NCBI RefSeq assembly: GCF_029633865.1
Contig: NC_079213.1
Coordinates: forward strand, 84,786,803-84,850,802
Direction: 5' to 3'
Length of the DNA: 64,000 nucleotides
Source of the DNA: Lampris incognitus
Lineage: Eukaryota > Chordata > Actinopteri > Lampriformes > Lampridae
Every line of letters starts with the position of its first letter. Position 1 is the stretch's first letter. This document shows positions 35,470 to 46,000 of this stretch, one piece after another. The notes below the pieces were generated by a model. It did no database searches and was not told where the DNA came from. It saw only the letters and a list, made by a program, of their open reading frames with translations. Both the position numbers and the translations under genes were made by a program.

Positions 35470-35921
35470 CTCATTGTAAAAATGGCCAATTCATAAACAC
35501 CAGCGCTAATAGCCTCACGCAGTTAGAGTGAAAAAATTTGCGTCTTCAGAGAGTTGGTGGTAACTGAAGCGCAGGGGTGTCACTCCCAGACTTTCAAGTG
35601 ATCATGGCAGCGGTGATTGTAACCAGGTTAATATTTCATATAAAAACAAATTCACGCTATTTAACTGTATAAATAATTACGGCTTGAAAACGGATGTCCA
35701 GTACAGCCGCTTTACACGGAACTAATGTCATAGCAGCTGCTTTCTAAATGTACTCGTGGTCCAGGCCATACTTCAACCTAATCTTGTTTGTTTTTTCAAA
35801 TCTTGCAGCGCAATTAACAGATATGATGCAGTGCCCCCTCCACACCACCAGGGGTGAGTCGCGTGCTCACGAGGCATTTTCGTATTCTAGAAGGAGAGTT
35901 GTGTCCTTCACAACAGGAATC
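35470..35921. promoter_or_regulatory. presumed promoter and 5' UTR region of ndufa7
   Basis: It lies between the retroposon and the start codon and has moderate GC. A possible intron acceptor, TATTCTAG, ends at 35890, so the 5' UTR may be spliced. No TATA box is obvious. The role is inferred from position only. Confidence 0.35.
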
Positions 35922-35972
35922 ATGGCCACAGCCACCAAAATCATTCAAAGAATACGGAATTATCTGTCAGGG
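35922..35972 (+). CDS. ndufa7: ndufa7 coding exon 1
   Basis: 17 codons, [17 protein letters not shown], ending in phase 0 before GTAAGC. The 5' UTR extends upstream to an undetermined start. Confidence 0.93.
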
Positions 35973-38900
35973 GTAAGCCATTCGCCCGTGACCAGCTATA
36001 AACGAGAGGCACAGAGTGTAAAGAAGGTTATCTGTGTTTATCTGGGGAGGATTCTGATGATAAAACCTCGAACGCGGCTCATATCCGCAAGTTAACCTAG
36101 CCAAAACCCACCTCTAGCTTGCGTAGCTGAGCAAACTATGCTATCTTAACTAATCTCTTTAAGGCACACACATAGAAAACTAACTAAATAGATGTCTGTC
36201 TTCTTAGTTGCCACGCCTTTTTTTAAAGGTTTTTTGTTGTTTTTTTTTAGCACAACCTGCAAGCGAAGCTTCAACTGCGTTATGGTGAGATAGCAAAGAG
36301 GTAAGATTGATCGTCAGATTCACTACAGAGTTACTATACAAACCGACCTAACCCGCACTTTCCCATTTAGATTCGAGGTAATCACGGTTCGACAGTTATC
36401 CAATCAGATAATTAATTAATAAAGGATGATTATTTTACCTCTGTAGGGGTTCTCAACAGGTCCTCGGGAACCACCAGGACTGCTGTTTTTCTATTCTGCC
36501 TGTGCATTCAAAAGTTGTTCCAGGTCAATAACTTCCCTGAATTGGAGCCTAGAAGAACAAGTGAATGTAATGAACTAACTGGTTGAACAAAAAAAACAGC
36601 AGCACTGGTGGTACCAGGGGACCTAATAGAGAACCACTAGTACAGAGAACGATGCAAATCTAGTAGAAGTCTTGTGATAGTGATTCTAATACATTCATTT
36701 CAATTTATCTTAAATTTACATATTTTTGGAGCTCAGCTCCAGGATACTGGAAAGTTATAGGCCCACAATATCCTAATAACAGAGGGAGTGCTTTGCTGCT
36801 GGTGAAGATCTTGTTAAAATCTCCCAGGTGTATTGTCCATCAGTGGTTTAACACATGCACCGTTATTGCATAGCTGGTCTGAAACAGTTTCAACAGGGAA
36901 TTTTTCTCCAGCATTACCATTTTTTTCTCAGGAGTTACAATGGATATGGAAAAGTGGTCACTGTGGCTTAAGTGAAAAGCACAACTTTGGTATAGCAAGA
37001 TGATAAATGTTTTACACGCAGGCCTCTTTTGCTTATGTCTGTTTTCATCCAGGACCCAGCAACCACCCAAACTGCCAGGGGGCCCCAGCCACAAATACGC
37101 AAACAACTACTACCACACCAGAGACGGCCGCAGAGAGTCTGTTCCAGCCACAATCATCATGTCTTCACAGAAGGCCCTCACTGCTGGCAGGTAAAAAAAA
37201 AAACACTCAACAGCCACTTGTCCACAGTTGCACTGCATTATTAATAAGTGATTTTATTGTACAAACCCAGGCGTCAGTGAGGTTGACTTTGATCTCCTTT
37301 GTTGCTCAAAGCTCAGCTCTCCAGGTCTTTTTCCATGTTTATAGAATTTACATTTTACTTAATTTGAGCTTCATGTCTGCTATGTTGTTGGAGAGCTGTG
37401 AAATGTAATAATGACAAGCAATGTTTAACCTTGCTGTTGATAAGCAGCAGTTTTCTCCTTTTTCAGCAGTCCTCCATTTTGTTTACCTCCCACAAAGAGA
37501 AAAGGGAGCTATTGTTGGAGAGCTGCAAGACAGCTGATTTTCGAAGTGCCTTATCCTCAAGCTAAGAAAATTATGCAGATTTAGACGTCAAGCTTTAATA
37601 TCAATATAAAAAAATGTTTTCGGGTGTGCAGGTGGTGTAGCGGTCTACTCCGTTGCCTACCAACACGGGGATCGCTGGTTCAAATCCCCATGTCACCTCC
37701 GGTTTAGTCAGGTGTCCCTACAGATACAATTGGCCGTGTCTGCGGGTGGGAAGCCGGATGTGGTTATGTGTCCTAGTCGCATCACTAGCACCTCCTCTGG
37801 TCGGTCAGGGCGCCTGTTCGGGGGGAGGGGGAACTGGGGGGAATAGCATGATCCTCCCACATGCTACGTCTCCCTGGCAAACCTCCTCACTGTCAGGTGA
37901 AAAGAAGTGGCTAGTGACTCCACATGTATCGGGGGAGACATGTGGTAGTCTGCAACTCTCCCCGGATTGGCAGAGGGGGTGGAGCAGGGACTGGGACAGC
38001 TCAGAAGAGTGGGGTAATTGGCCAAGTACAATTGGGGAGAAAAAGGGAGGAAAAAAAAGAAATTCGCCCCAAATATCGACAATATTTTTCGGTGTTGTGT
38101 CTGTGTCAGGTGTTCATTTCCTGCAGTTATTTGAACTACAGCCCTCAATAGGTATAGTTTAACAAATTAACCTGTCACTGCTAGTTCAATACTGCTAGTT
38201 GGGGGCCAGTAGTTAAAATGAAGTTTTTTTTTCTATTTTGATTCAAACCAAACAAACAACGTCTTCCGCTGTTGAGAACAAGGGTCACTGTAATGACAGT
38301 TGTTGAAGGATTATAGTTTGTTATCATCAACCTTTCTGATAGAGATTTAATGTGGCATTGAACTGACAATGCTCTGGTCACAAACCCACCTCTGTGACCT
38401 CCAGGCTGCTGTCTGCCCTGTTTGAGTGTCCTGCCCTTGAAAACTGAAAATGGTAAAATAATATTACAAATATGCCATCTGCTAGTCAAACTAGAATTAC
38501 TGTGTTCACCAAGTGCAACAACTAAAAACATGAATCTGCCCACTCTGCGACTGTTGCAGACTTACAGACAACTAATGTAGTAACACAGTTAATGGTGCCA
38601 TATGGAGCAAGGAAAATGGGACCTTACACACAAAATGACATATCCAGGAGATAGTCAGTAATATGTGTACAGTCAGTGTAGTTGTAAAGAGGGATGGCAA
38701 ATGTCCAGGACTTAATTTGAAACAATGGATCATCAGGGATGAAACAGGATGATAAGCTATGAAATATATTAGGAACAAAATGTAACATGGTCATGGTACC
38801 GCAGCAAATTGCACCACAAAGAGTTTGTTTATTCCTTTGTCGGGGGTCCTTGGAAAGCCATTCTCTCGAAGGCTTCCAGTATGACAAAATTGTATGCAAG

Positions 38901-40496
38901 TATTGTTTAAAAAAAGTCAGTTTTGGACAGGTGTAGGATTACTCCTTTTTAGACACCTGTACTTGAAACTATGGATGTCCTGAGAGGCAAGTGAGAAAAA
39001 AAATTCTGGTGACCCATTTTCTAAGTCTGATCTAAATTGTTTTCTCTCCCGTGTTTATTACTTAAGAACAGGTGGGGGGGGGGATTTTTTTTCCAGGATA
39101 ATCTTTCTAAGTTAGGTTTCTTTACCCACCCTGCATTTGCATATTAGACTGGGATTAGCTTTCGGATTTGTGATGTACTAAATCTAGTCTACCCGGGGTA
39201 CATTTGAATCTTCAGATTTTAGGGAAGTGTACAGACAGCTCCTCCAGTAGAGGAATGTGAAAACACTGCTCTAGTGACAAACTCTGCACAGATACGAGTT
39301 AGTATAGTCAAGACCAGAAATTTTAGGGGACACATAAGAAAAACACATTTCTGAGTCGAGGGGTACTTTAAATTTTTATTTTTTATGTTTTCATCTGTGA
39401 AACAGGTGGGGGGGAAAACGTTTTGTCTGGGCTGGTGAAAAAAAAAAAGTTTTGCCGGGATAATTTTTCATAAATTTCATTTAAATTTAAATTTTCATTT
39501 AATTTTTTTTCATCTGTGTAAACAGGTGAAAATAAATTTTGGCAGGTGATTTTTTTTTGGTTTAGGATCATTTTCCAGTGTTTGTTGTTGTAATACTCCT
39601 TTCGGCCACAAGAGGCTGAAGTGCACCGCTACCCCATGTTCTAAATGGTCCAGTGAGCATCAACTGGGATTTCTAGTTGAAAACTGGGTGATATTCGGCC
39701 TGAACGCCGAAGACGTCTTTTCGCCCGCTTTTCAAGCAGCTAAAATACGGTTACAACATCGTGTCCCAAAACACAAATTTGTTCAGTTGTAGGTTGAAAG
39801 AGAGATCAATCAGTCAGTCAATCAAGTTGCATGATATTGATTAGTATGAAGATAAAGTCATATTGCTTTGGTAGGCGAAATGTGGTCTACACAAAGATTT
39901 AATTTCAATGCATTTACTGTTTCACATAAAATATGAATATGAAACTCCATAGGCTGTGCAAGGGTCAGGGTTTTACATGGCCTGCAAATTCTATCTGTTC
40001 ATTCTTCACACGTCTACTTCCACCTCAGTGTTGACCATTCACCATGAGTAGCTTTGAGGAAAAATCTGCATTGCATTCACCTTTATCCACATTTTTTTTA
40101 TTCTTTACAACCAAGTTACAAACACATGATTACAATCCTACCCCTCCCAAATTTAGCCGTTCGTTAAAAGGTATGAATTGCTTGGCTGAAATGGCCTGCC
40201 CAATGTAAATATACAAACTAGCTCATTTGAAGCATGTGGAAACCTTAACGCTCAATGGGCATTTGTGGTTTAATTAAATGTATAACATCTGTTTGGCTGT
40301 ACAAGTGAAATTGTCCTTTTTTCCCAAGAGCATTTACTATATACCAATTTCTTTTTCCAAGAGCATTTATATATCAATTTCATATTCCTGTTTGATCTTT
40401 CTCAGCCAAGCTGCTGATGTTCCAGCAAAGCCCCCAGTGACCCCTGGAACTGTGTATAAGGAACTGCCCCTCTCTACAGATCAGCCATACCTCTGA
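35922..40496 (+). CDS. ndufa7: NADH dehydrogenase [ubiquinone] 1 alpha subcomplex subunit 7 (complex I subunit B14.5a), four coding exons
   Basis: The spliced product is 109 aa, close to the human 113 aa. Coding exons are 35922-35972, 36251-36300, 37053-37190 and 40406-40496, with GT/AG junctions and phases 0, 2, 2. Recognisable blocks include the start [17 protein letters not shown], then [47 protein letters not shown] and the C-terminus STDQPYL, all hallmarks of NDUFA7. The start codon has A at -3 and G at +4. NDUFA7 is an accessory subunit of the matrix side of mitochondrial complex I; it is non-catalytic and acts in assembly and stability (family knowledge). Intron 2 carries a MITE and intron 3 a SINE. 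A polyadenylation signal follows at 40626. The gene appears complete. Confidence 0.96.
36251..36300 (+). CDS. ndufa7: ndufa7 coding exon 2
   Basis: 50 bp after a T-rich acceptor (TTTTTTTTAG), encoding [16 protein letters not shown] and the first two bases of an arginine codon. The donor is GTAAGA. Confidence 0.95.
36439..36647. mobile_element. putative hAT-type MITE in ndufa7 intron 2
   Basis: About 48-bp terminal inverted repeats: GGGTTCTCAACAGGTCCTCG at the left and the complement of a GTGGTTCTCTATTAGGTCCC-like sequence at the right. Inside each repeat an ACCACCAG...CTGCTGTTTTT block is shared. Length about 209 bp, no coding sequence. The GGTTCTCAAC...GGTCC start is common in fish hAT-derived MITEs. 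Confidence 0.65.
37053..37190 (+). CDS. ndufa7: ndufa7 coding exon 3
   Basis: 138 bp, acceptor TCCAG, donor GTAAAA. Encodes [20 protein letters not shown] and the conserved block through SSQKALTAG. Confidence 0.95.
37621..38060 (+). mobile_element. SINE family 2 (tRNA-derived), full length, in ndufa7 intron 3
   Basis: The head reads GGTGGTGTAGCGGTCTACTC (A-box region) and TCGCTGGTTCAAATCCCC (B box), an RNA polymerase III internal promoter. The body includes GGGAAGCCGGATGTGG and CACTGTCAGGTGAAAAGAAG, and it ends with ACAATTGGGGAGAAAAAGGG. Copies in reverse orientation lie at 13320-13711 and 27938-28365. Confidence 0.85.
38061..40405. other. ndufa7: remainder of ndufa7 intron 3
   Basis: AT-rich intron. 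Three diverged copies of an ACAGGTG-plus-G/T-rich unit lie at about 39069-39110, 39397-39475 and 39515-39580. No gene on either strand was recognised. Confidence 0.6.
40406..40496 (+). CDS. ndufa7: ndufa7 coding exon 4 with stop codon
   Basis: Acceptor TTTCTCAG. Encodes [20 protein letters not shown] and ends in STDQPYL and TGA at 40494-40496. Confidence 0.95.
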
Positions 40497-40625
40497 ACAA
40501 CCATCAAACAACATCAACACCAACAACTTGATTTACCCCTCCAGTACTACTGTAGACACCTGACTACAGTGCAAGCTAAAGGAGAGCAGTATGTGTTGGT
40601 TAAATCTTATATCATATACTATGTG

Positions 40626-40631
40626 AATAAA
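40626..40631 (+). terminator. ndufa7: polyadenylation signal of ndufa7
   Basis: AATAAA 130 bp after the stop codon, the first such hexamer downstream. Confidence 0.75.
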
Positions 40632-40639
40632 ATGTTATG

Positions 40640-41144
40640 TATAAAAACTTCTGCTTTTGTGGTGTTACTATTCACTGGCTATGTTTTCAGGCAAACATTC
40701 ATTTAATGAATAGAGAATCGGTGGTATCACCCACTTTGATTACTCTGAATGCACTCGTTGTCAGTATCTGAATGTGGCAATGACCAGGTCCAAGCATAAT
40801 ATGATAATTTTAACAAGGATGAGAAACCTAAGACGCGATTAGTTTAATGTTAATATGTTTTTGCAGAGATGGATGAAGGCAAAGGAGATGGCGATTGCAT
40901 GAAAGGCTGGTGCATTTTAGAGATCTTTGCTGGTCTAACATCCAAGAACTTTTACAGGTGTTATAAAATGTTCTTGAACACAAGACGCAGTGGGGGAAAA
41001 ATGTGCAGTTAAACTAATTTCTACAAAATCATTGCCTACAATTGTGTGCCCATTCAATTGCACATACACATTTTGTTGAACAAATCTGAAACTTTCATCT
41101 GAGGTAACCTGGATGAGAGTTTGAATGATGTTGTAGTTGGGTGT
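40640..41144. other. intergenic, no gene recognised
   Basis: Between the ndufa7 poly(A) signal and LINE debris. No supported frame. Confidence 0.5.
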
Positions 41145-41756
41145 GAAGTTCAATTCAATTCAATTCAATTTATTGTCATTAAAAATTACAGGCACATGTT
41201 AAAAATGAAATGAGGGCTGTGGCTTCACCAAACAGTGCAAGACAGACACAGACAAACACAGTATAAGATATACACACATGAAGACCAAAAGCTAAAAATA
41301 AGTTAAAAAAGAGCAAGAGTACAAAATATTTAAAAATATGTACAGACATTCAGTGGGTAACCAGGTTCAGGTGGGCAACAGCTTGTGGAAAGAAGCTGTT
41401 TTTGAGCCTTGTAGTGCGGGCTCTGAGGCTCCTGTAGCGCCTCCCAGAGCGCAGGGGGGAGAACAGTCCATGGTTGGGGTGGGTGGGATCTCTGCTGATG
41501 CTCAGACCCCTTCGAAGGCAGCGTTTGTGATAAATGTCTTTTATGGCTGGGAGCTGGGTACCGGTGATATGCTGGGCCGCCTTGACACCCACTGCAGAGC
41601 TTTCTGGTCTACTGAGCTGCAGTTGCCGTACCACACAGATGCAGCTGGTCAGGATGCTCTCTATGGTGCAGTGGTAGAAGTTGGTGGGAATTTTGGGGGA
41701 TAGACGGGTGCTCCTCAGCCTCCTCAGGAAATGCAGGCGTTGTTTTGCGCTTCATT
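41145..41756 (-). mobile_element. CR1/Rex1-like LINE, 3' end
   Basis: Minus-strand fragment ending in an (ATTCA)n tail complement at 41148-41170. The coding part (41350-41745) contains ITGTQLPAIKDIYHKRCLRR, HPNHGLFSPLRSGRRYRSLR and RTTRLKNSFFPQAV, the conserved C-terminal block of a common fish LINE. It is 5'-truncated near 41756. The exact clade is uncertain. Confidence 0.75.
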
Positions 41757-41786
41757 ACAGAATCAGTGATTTTTATTGGCAAATCT

Positions 41787-42621
41787 ACTACTACTACTAC
41801 TAACTTCGACTGCTCCCGTTAGGGGTCGCCACAGCTTTCATCCGTTTCCCTCGCTCCCTGTCCTCTGCATCCTTCTCTGTCACACCAGCCCACCTGCATG
41901 TCCTCCCTCACCACATCCATAAACCTAATCTTTGGCCTTCCTCTTTTCCTCTTGCCTGGCAGCTCGATCTTCAGCATCCTTCTCCCAATATACCCAGCAT
42001 CTCTCCTCCACACATGTCCAAACCATCTCAATCTTGCCTCTTTTGCTTTGTCTCCAAACTGTCCAACCTGAGCCTTCCCTCTAATATAATCGTTCCTAAT
42101 CCTGTCCTTCTTCATCACTCCCAACGAAACTCTTGGCATCTTCAACTCTGCCACCTCCAGCTCCATCTCCTGTCTTTTCGTCAGTACCACCGTCTCCAAA
42201 CCATAACATAGCTGGTCTCACTTCCACCTTGTAAACTTTCCCTTTAACTCTTGCTGTTATACTTCTGTCGCAAATCACTCCTGACACTCTTCTCCACCCT
42301 GCTTGCATTCTCTTCTTCACCCTCGTTGCTTTGAACAGTTGACCCTAAGTATTTGAAATCATCCACCTCCATCACCTCTATTCCTTGCATCCGCACCAGC
42401 ACCATTCCGCTGACCTCCCGCTCATTCACGTATATGTATTGTCTTGCTCCTACTGACTTGCTCCTCTCACTTTCCAAGATTTTGTGAAACAATCTAGTTA
42501 AAAACTCCCCTGAACACCTCCATGCCTCCACAGGTATGTCATCTGGACCAGCCGCCTTTCCACTTTTACTGCCAGTTAATAAAAAGCATATGGTTGTAAC
42601 CATATGTCTTGACATGTGCTC
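41787..42621 (-). mobile_element. RTE-clade LINE copy with a large internal deletion and target-site duplication
   Basis: The 3' end with an (ACT)n tail is at 41787. The C-terminal coding part (41819-42320) matches 5655-6300. Upstream, RT N-terminal sequence (SGKAAGPDDIPVEAWRCSGE) is joined directly to late RT sequence near 42470, so the catalytic core is deleted. Flanks TTATTGGCAAATCT (41773-41786) and TTATTGGCAAGTCT (42622-42635) form a 14-bp duplication with one mismatch. Confidence 0.8.
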
Positions 42622-42635
42622 TTATTGGCAAGTCT

Positions 42636-42997
42636 ATGTCAGTTTTCAGGCAGTCGCCTTATTGCTGTAAAGTTGATATCATCCACAAAACCCATCGTAC
42701 CACACTGCAGTTTTACGAAAACGTGAGATCCCGAGCCGTTAAAACGCGGCAGTTTCAAGGACAAGATGACGTCAGAGGTAAGTTACCGTTACACCTGTGC
42801 TCTATTACCCCCCTCGTCCACAATATATTTGTCTAGATAAATTGGGAAGAGACAATGTAGCAGACCTACTTTTGTTTTCCACATATTCAATAAATTTCTG
42901 CATTAAACGAAAAGGTAAATTATAAATTGAGTATTCAAGCCGACCTCTACGTCATATTTATGCGCCGTCGACTACGCATCCACCGAGGACACCGAGC
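42636..42997 (+). promoter_or_regulatory. 5' flank of the LDL-receptor-family gene
   Basis: A perfect CRE palindrome TGACGTCA lies at 42767-42774, followed at once by an ideal splice donor, AG|GTAAGT (GT at 42778). This could be a non-coding or alternative first exon of the receptor gene or of another transcript. A second CRE-like TACGTCAT lies near 42950. No LDLR-type sterol regulatory element was recognised. Promoter role is inferred from position. Confidence 0.35.
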
Positions 42998-43058
42998 ATG
43001 GGCCACTTTGGTGGACTTTTTCTTCTAATTTATTTGCTAATCTGTGGTAATATTTCAG
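42998..43058 (+). CDS. LDL receptor family gene, exon 1 (signal peptide)
   Basis: Encodes [20 protein letters not shown] and one base of the next codon. The hydrophobic core LFLLIYLLI is typical of a signal peptide. The ATG has A at -3 and G at +4. Donor GTAAGG. Confidence 0.8.
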
Positions 43059-46000
43059 GTAAGGCGTGCAAGATATTCGTACATTTGAGCGTTTTTCCTG
43101 CATTTAGGCGTTATTTAAGTGTGCATGAGTGCGTCCAAGTGCAGGCATCTGTTCGCGTTGCGTGAGCTGTGGTAATGAAAGCCGCCGGGGCTGTCATAGG
43201 CTTTCATTGAGATTCTCGGTAGCGGTTTGAATGTATTTGACACGGGTAGATTGTACCAAGAGTGAAGTTCTGACACAACCTCGACACAATGAGATTATGT
43301 TTAAGCATAAATGTCTTGTCCACGGATTAATGTCCACAATGATTCTGGAGACCGATGCGCATGTGAGGCGGAATTTACCGCATAGCTGGTGATCATTACA
43401 GACTTTAACCATTTACATAATTAATTAGCAAGGCAAGAGTACTACAACTGGTCATCCCCAGATAGATCAATTGCTTAAATAAATACTTTATTCATCCCCC
43501 TGGGGTAAATTCAGGTGTCCACGCTCTCACGCATAACTCGCACACCTAATATAGGCTCTTACCGCCCTCTTTGGTATCATATCCAAATAGCAGGCAAGTC
43601 CAACATTTCGAAAGAGAAACACTACAGGGCCTTAACAGTCATTATACCGCATTGTTTCTTTGTTTTGTGAGCCAAATGTTTGACTTCCAAGGCAGTGTGA
43701 AAATCCTATGTCTAATTTGATGGGGTGCATCAGGTCATGCACTACAAGCCTGCCAGGACGAGGCGCTCTTCCTGTGCAGCAGTGGGCGATGTGTCCCGGA
43801 GGTCAAGGTGTGTGATGGACATACAGACTGTGATGATGGCACGGATGAACTTCACTGCGGTGAGCTGAACACCATTGAGACAGTTCTCACCATGCCAGGC
43901 TTAGGTGCAAAGCGCCTCATGAACCTGGCTTCTGGCTTCCTCACTCACAGACTCTCATTTAGTGTCACATTTAGCTGTGCCATCTGTATAGACTTGTAAG
44001 GGGTTTTGACCCCTGCAAAAAAAAAAAAATTGGTCAGTGCATGTTTTTTTTATTTAAAATAATCGTCATTGGTAAGAATTTGCAGAATATTTTTTTCTGC
44101 ACCCCCACAATTATTCTCTTTTAGCCTCTACCCTCGTATTGCCACTTTGTATTGCCAATGTGGTTTCATTACATTCACAGAAACACCATTGACCGATGTA
44201 AGACATGCTCTATCACCTTTTAATGTGCAAAAACAAACCAGTCTGTTAAGTTTCTGATGTCACTGTGCTTTTGTGGGTTGTTTGATTAGCTTACAAACAT
44301 GATTCAGATTCATGAACAAACATGATCAGATGAACCAAGCTCTATTGAACCGTTACAAGTGGCGTGACAGTGGCTCAGGAGGTAGAGCAGTCATCTGGTA
44401 ACTGGAGGGTTGCCAGTTCAATTCTTGGCTCCTACTTGCAAAAATGTTGGTGTCCTTGAGCTAGACACCTAACCCCTAACTGCTCCTGATGAGCTGGTTG
44501 ACGCCTTGCATGGCTGGCTGACACAGCCGTGCATGCGTGCGTGCGTGCGCGCGCGCGCGTCAGAGAGAAAGGAGGGTGAATGTGAGGCATTAATTGCAAA
44601 ACGCTTTGAGTGGTTGTTGTAGCTAGAAAATCGCTATATAAAATGTAGCCCATTTACAGAAGAATCTACAATAACATCATTAATTCTATAGCACAGTGAA
44701 AATATACAAATGTCTGTAATTATGTGTTCGGACAGCATGTGTGTAGTACGGCTGTAGATGAGGGATAATGAGTTTCCAGCTCTGCTCTGAAGTATTGGAT
44801 TGTTTAATTGTTGTTTTCTTTAATCCAGTGGAGAGAGTATGCCAAGAGTTCTTGTGTCAAGATGGTGGCTGTGTAGCCAGGAATGTGCTCTGTGATGGTA
44901 CACCAGACTGTATAGACGGCTCTGACGAGACACAGGATACCTGCGGTAAGAGCCAATGTGGGGTCCCAACCTCACCCAACCACAGCTTAGGCCAGTGGTA
45001 TTCAACCGTGTGCCATGGAGGGTCATCTGTATACAGGTTTTCTTTCCAACCCAACACAAGCTGACTTCACTGGTTGAGCCCTCTGTCTGGTGGAAGGTGT
45101 ACTAATCAGTGAACTCATATGGTGTAGTGTTGGGTTGGAATTAAAACCTGCATACACATGGCCTTCCATGGCACATGGTTGAATGCAACTGGTTTAGGAA
45201 TTTATCTTTTCCAGACAGACGGGTGAGGGTAGAAAAGGATTGTCTGCCTTACTTAAAGTGTCTTTGGTATTGCATCAAACCTGTGACCTTTTAGGCCACA
45301 ATCATTACCATGTGGTTTATTGAACTGTCTAGTTCTTCTACACATTACATAGCAATAACAAAAACAATAAGTTAATGATTTTAGGATTCTACAAACAATA
45401 AAAATATAATAAACAATATTTCAAATTAAAATGCAATAAAACAAACCTTGATTGTAGTTTTTTTCCCAATAATTCTCCTATGTAACATTTAGATGATTGT
45501 CTATAGAATAATTGTAGAGTAGTGTTAAACTTTTTTTTTATAAGTCTATTGTCTAAATTCACCCTTAACCTAACTCTTAGATTAGACTACCAGCAGTATA
45601 TTCTCCTGCTCATGAGTGACCAAATGATTTAATTTGTTCATGAGATTATTTTCTTGGCACATTTCTGCTGTTCTGTTGGAGAATGCCTTTGAGGACTCTT
45701 CTTCCCCACTAATCTTATTAAAAGTTGGACATCAGAAGCTAAAGTTGTTTCTGCAGGATTTGCTATAAAGAAGTTCAAGCATCATAAATGTTCACAATGC
45801 AAACTATCAGATAAAATAAGCTTATTTGGTTTAAATATATTGTAAAATGCAGCTATGGTCATTGCTGGGAATGTAAACTGATTTGGCAGAAAAATGGGTC
45901 AAGTAGAGCGCTTCAGTCCAGTGGAAAGTTGGTTTGAAATCTGTGCAGATGTGTGTACCTTTTCTGTATGTGAGTGATAGATCAGGTAAGCCGGGCTGTT

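Noticed and set aside
35584-35632. Possible upstream start MAAVIVTR before a GT, ahead of ndufa7
   Set aside because: The conserved NDUFA7 N-terminus begins at 35922, and no exon joins the upstream ATG in frame.
44536-44562. GCGT/GC alternating run as a separate feature
   Set aside because: Part of SINE family 4. Z-DNA potential is possible but the run is short.
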